DNA of 6,640 bases from Pseudomonadota bacterium (GTDB lineage: Bacteria > Pseudomonadota > Alphaproteobacteria > Rhizobiales > Xanthobacteraceae). Position 1 is the stretch's first letter. The number at the start of each line of letters is the position of its first letter. The notes beneath the pieces were generated by a model. The model saw only the letters and a list, made by a program, of their open reading frames with translations. It was not told where the DNA came from and searched no databases. The stretch is from positions 1-6,640 of the forward strand of contig JAEWCJ010000368.1 in NCBI GenBank assembly GCA_023390695.1. The letters are read 5' to 3'. The position numbers and the translations under genes are program-made. Positions 4,068 to 6,640 of this stretch are shown here, piece by piece.

Positions 4068-6640
4068 CTGAACTTGACGGCGGCCTCAAGATCGACCGAG
4101 ACGAGCTGGGACACGCCACGCTCCGCCATGGTGACGCCGAACAGACGGTTCATGCGCGCCATGGTGATCGGGTTGTGCGTGATGATGACGAAGCGGGTAT
4201 CAGTCAGCTTGGTCATCTCGTCGAGCAGGTCGCAGAAACGCTCCACGTTGTGATCGTCGAGCGGCGCGTCCACCTCGTCCAGCACGCAGATTGGCGCCGG
4301 ATTGGTGAGGAACACCGCAAAGATCAGCGCCATCGCGGTCAGCGCCTGTTCGCCGCCCGAGAGCAGCGACAGCGTGGCCGGCTTCTTGCCGGGCGGCTTG
4401 GCGAGGATTTCGAGTCCGGCTTCGAGCGGATCGTCGCTTTCGATGAGCTGCAGCTCGGCACTGCCGCCGCCGAAAAGCTCGGTGAACAGTTTCTTGAAAT
4501 GGCCGTTGACCACTTCGAACGAGGCCAGAAGACGCTCGCGCGCTTCGCGGTTCAGATTCTGGATGCCCTTACGCAGACGCTTGATGGCTTCGACAAGGTC
4601 GTCACGCTCGGTGACCAGAGACGTGTGCTGGGTCTCGACCTCGCGCAGTTCTTCCTCGGCGCGCAGGTTGACGGCGCCAAGCCGTTCTCGGTCCCGGCGC
4701 AGCTTCTCGAGTTCCGCCTCGATTTGCGAAACGTCGGGAAGCACCGTGCCTTCGGCGATCTCGGCCAGCGCCGCAACGCCCTCCGGCTCGACTTCCAGCA
4801 TCTCCCGGATTTCGTGCCCCACGTCGGCGAGACGGCGCTTGGCGGCCTCCGCGCGTTCCTCGGAGCGGGCCGACTGTTCGCGGGCCGCGCTCAACGATTC
4901 CAGCGCCGCGCGCACCGTCGCATTGATCTCCGACAGCACCTTCTCGCCCTGCGCAAGATGGTCGCTGGCCTCGCGCTTGGCGGCTTCGGCCGCCTGCACT
5001 TCGTCGATCAGGGCAATCCGCTTCTCTTCGAACACGGCCGGCGCATCGGCGAGCTGGTCACGCTCGGTTTGCGCTTCGGACAGGCGCTGTTCCAGCGTCC
5101 CGATCTGCGTTGCCGTGCGGTCCCTGGTTTCGATCCAGGAACGCTGCTCGTTGGCGATCGCTTCAAGGCGCTTGCGGGCGATTTCCGCTTCGCGGGCGAG
5201 CGCCTGCGCTTCGGCACGCACTTCCGCGACGCGGACGCGATGCGCGCCGATTTCTTCGCGCACGGCGTTGAGACTCGATTCCAGCTCCGCCGCCGGCGCG
5301 AGCTCCGCCAGAGCGTACTGCGCCTCGTCGCGCGCAGCCAGCGCCTCATTAAGATTGCCGTCGAGACGCGCCTTGGCCTCGGTCAGCGCCGACTGGCGCG
5401 CAGTCTTCTGGTTGATTTCACGCTCGGCGACAGCGAGGCGCTCACGGGCGGCATCTGCCTCGCGTTGCAAATCGCGCCAGCGGGTCCGGGCGGCAGCTTC
5501 CGCTTCCGTCGCGGCCTTGGTTTCCGCCTCTGCGGCCATGACGGCCTGCCGCTTCATGTCGGCATCGGTGCGAGCCGCGTCCAGCTCGGCTTCGATCTCG
5601 ATCAAGCGGTTGCGCTCGGCAAGCCGGCGCGCGGCACCTGTCGGAGCGTTGGCGGCGACGGCAAAACCGTCCCAGCGCCACAGATCGCCCTCGCGCGACA
5701 CCAGCCGCTGACCGGGCTTCAAGGCCGACAGGAAACGAGCAACGTCATTGCGATCCACCACGCCGATTTGGCGCAGCCGCCGCTCCAGTTCCTTCGGTGC
5801 ATTCACATGCGCGGCAAGCGCTTCGACACCTTCCGGCAGAGCCGGGTCGGACGGATCGATGTCGGCGCCGCCCCAGCGCATCGGCGCCTGCGGATCGATC
5901 GGCGCTTCCAGATCGTCGCCCAGCGCCGCGCCAAGCGCGGTCTCGTAGCCCTTCTCGACGGTGAGCTGATCGATCACTGACGGCCAAAGATTGCCGGCAT
6001 CCACGTGCAGCAGCTTGGCGAGGGTCTTGGCTTCCGTCTCCAGCCGCTGCGCGCGGCGTTCGGCTTCGGCGAGCGGCTTGCGGGCGGCATCCAGTCCTTG
6101 CCGCGCGGACGAATGCGCGACTTCCGCGCGCGTCGCCGCGGCCTCGCCGTCGAACACGGCATCCTGCGCTGCCTCCACCGCAGCCGCGAGCTGATCGAGA
6201 TCAGGCCCGCCGCTGTTTTCGCTCGCGATACGCGACAATTCGGCTTCGACCTCGGCCACTTCACGCTGCAGCCGCGACACGCGTTCGGTCTGCTCGCGCG
6301 CAGATCCCTCCAGCGCTTTGCGGCGTGCGGTGAGCTCCGCAAGCTGACCGGTCAATTCGGCAAAATTCTTTTCTGAGACAGCCAGAATTTCATCGGCTTC
6401 GGCAACACGCTCGCTAACCTCGACGTGACGGCTTTCGCCGGCTTCGAGCTGGCGCCGCAATTCTCCGGCCTCGCCGGTCAGGCGCTCAAGCGACGTGTCC
6501 GAATCGGTCGCCAACTGACGTTCGCGCGCGATGTCGTCGGTGAGCTGGACAATGCGGCGCTCGAGTTCGGCGATGCGCTCGCGGGCGCGGGCTTCCTCAC
6601 GATCCAAGGTCTCGCGCGCCACGACCAGACGCTGCAGCGT
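4046..6640 (-). CDS. smc: Chromosome segregation protein SMC (5' end cut by the window)
   Basis: 864 C-terminal residues are visible; the frame is open through the right edge (TLQRLVVARE), so the N-terminal head with Walker A, roughly the first 290 residues of a protein of about 1,150, lies outside. Counting from the first visible residue, there is charged, Ala/Glu/Arg-rich coiled coil to about 200, a compact hinge at about 205-346, a returning coiled coil to about 715, then the C-terminal head. The head shows the ABC signature LSLLSGGEQAL (757-767), Walker B PICVLDEVDAP (782-792) and the switch histidine in IITHNP (819-824). SMC dimers with ScpA/ScpB bind and compact DNA, and ATP hydrolysis drives loop extrusion and chromosome segregation. 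The hinge is divergent, with REGDLWRWDGF in place of the glycine-rich motif of typical SMCs. The gene ends in a hairpin over its stop codon. Confidence 0.97.
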   Translation of the reverse strand, partial: TLQRLVVARETLDREEARARERIAELERRIVQLTDDIARERQLATDSDTSLERLTGEAGELRRQLEAGESRHVEVSERVAEADEILAVSEKNFAELTGQLAELTARRKALEGSAREQTERVSRLQREVAEVEAELSRIASENSGGPDLDQLAAAVEAAQDAVFDGEAAATRAEVAHSSARQGLDAARKPLAEAERRAQRLETEAKTLAKLLHVDAGNLWPSVIDQLTVEKGYETALGAALGDDLEAPIDPQAPMRWGGADIDPSDPALPEGVEALAAHVNAPKELERRLRQIGVVDRNDVARFLSALKPGQRLVSREGDLWRWDGFAVAANAPTGAARRLAERNRLIEIEAELDAARTDADMKRQAVMAAEAETKAATEAEAAARTRWRDLQREADAARERLAVAEREINQKTARQSALTEAKARLDGNLNEALAARDEAQYALAELAPAAELESSLNAVREEIGAHRVRVAEVRAEAQALAREAEIARKRLEAIANEQRSWIETRDRTATQIGTLEQRLSEAQTERDQLADAPAVFEEKRIALIDEVQAAEAAKREASDHLAQGEKVLSEINATVRAALESLSAAREQSARSEERAEAAKRRLADVGHEIREMLEVEPEGVAALAEIAEGTVLPDVSQIEAELEKLRRDRERLGAVNLRAEEELREVETQHTSLVTERDDLVEAIKRLRKGIQNLNREARERLLASFEVVNGHFKKLFTELFGGGSAELQLIESDDPLEAGLEILAKPPGKKPATLSLLSGGEQALTAMALIFAVFLTNPAPICVLDEVDAPLDDHNVERFCDLLDEMTKLTDTRFVIITHNPITMARMNRLFGVTMAERGVSQLVSVDLEAAVKFRDQAGAA

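Noticed and set aside
4175..5980. Long plus-strand open frame (601 codons) antisense to smc
   Set aside because: It lies wholly opposite the well-recognised SMC coiled coil. Its product is low-complexity and Arg/Leu/Gly-rich with no family resemblance, as expected of a GC-rich shadow frame.

Overview
This window is GC-rich chromosomal DNA from an alphaproteobacterium, most likely of the order Hyphomicrobiales (Rhizobiales), in the Bradyrhizobium/Rhodopseudomonas/Afipia neighbourhood. That placement rests on protein resemblance recalled from memory: an SMC protein with an alphaproteobacterial-type hinge, a UPF0262 protein (a family I know only from alphaproteobacteria), and the order hisD - UPF0262 - low-molecular-weight phosphatase - infA - maf, which I recall from Rhizobium/Agrobacterium genomes. 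All convincing genes lie on the minus strand, so the biological reading order runs from the right edge to the left edge.

Reading in that direction: (1) smc enters from the right edge without its N-terminal head and ends at 4046, with a strong hairpin lying across its stop codon. (2) A small single-domain PilZ protein follows (3666-3953). (3) hisD begins at 3563 and ends in a 4-base ATGA overlap with (4) a UPF0262 protein. (5) Nine bases later comes a low-molecular-weight-phosphatase-family gene. (6) A 165-base gap holding a plausible promoter and a 12-base palindrome leads to infA. (7) maf follows after 63 bases. (8) The last 240 bases have no convincing gene. They hold a 21-codon mini-ORF, a 9-base tandem repeat, a terminator-like hairpin and four more closely packed hairpins running to the left edge.

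The genes are housekeeping: chromosome organisation (SMC), histidine biosynthesis (HisD), translation initiation (IF-1), nucleotide-pool sanitation (Maf), and two signalling-type proteins (a putative c-di-GMP-binding PilZ protein and a phosphatase-fold protein). hisD, UPF0262 and the phosphatase look like one transcription unit. infA probably has its own promoter and may carry maf with it. I see no mobile element, CRISPR array, tRNA or rRNA, and no clear new multi-gene system. The most interesting items are the hairpin array at the left edge, a possible structure over the infA start codon, the unusual active-site loop of the phosphatase, the divergent SMC hinge, and the smc-pilZ neighbourhood next to the hisD cluster.
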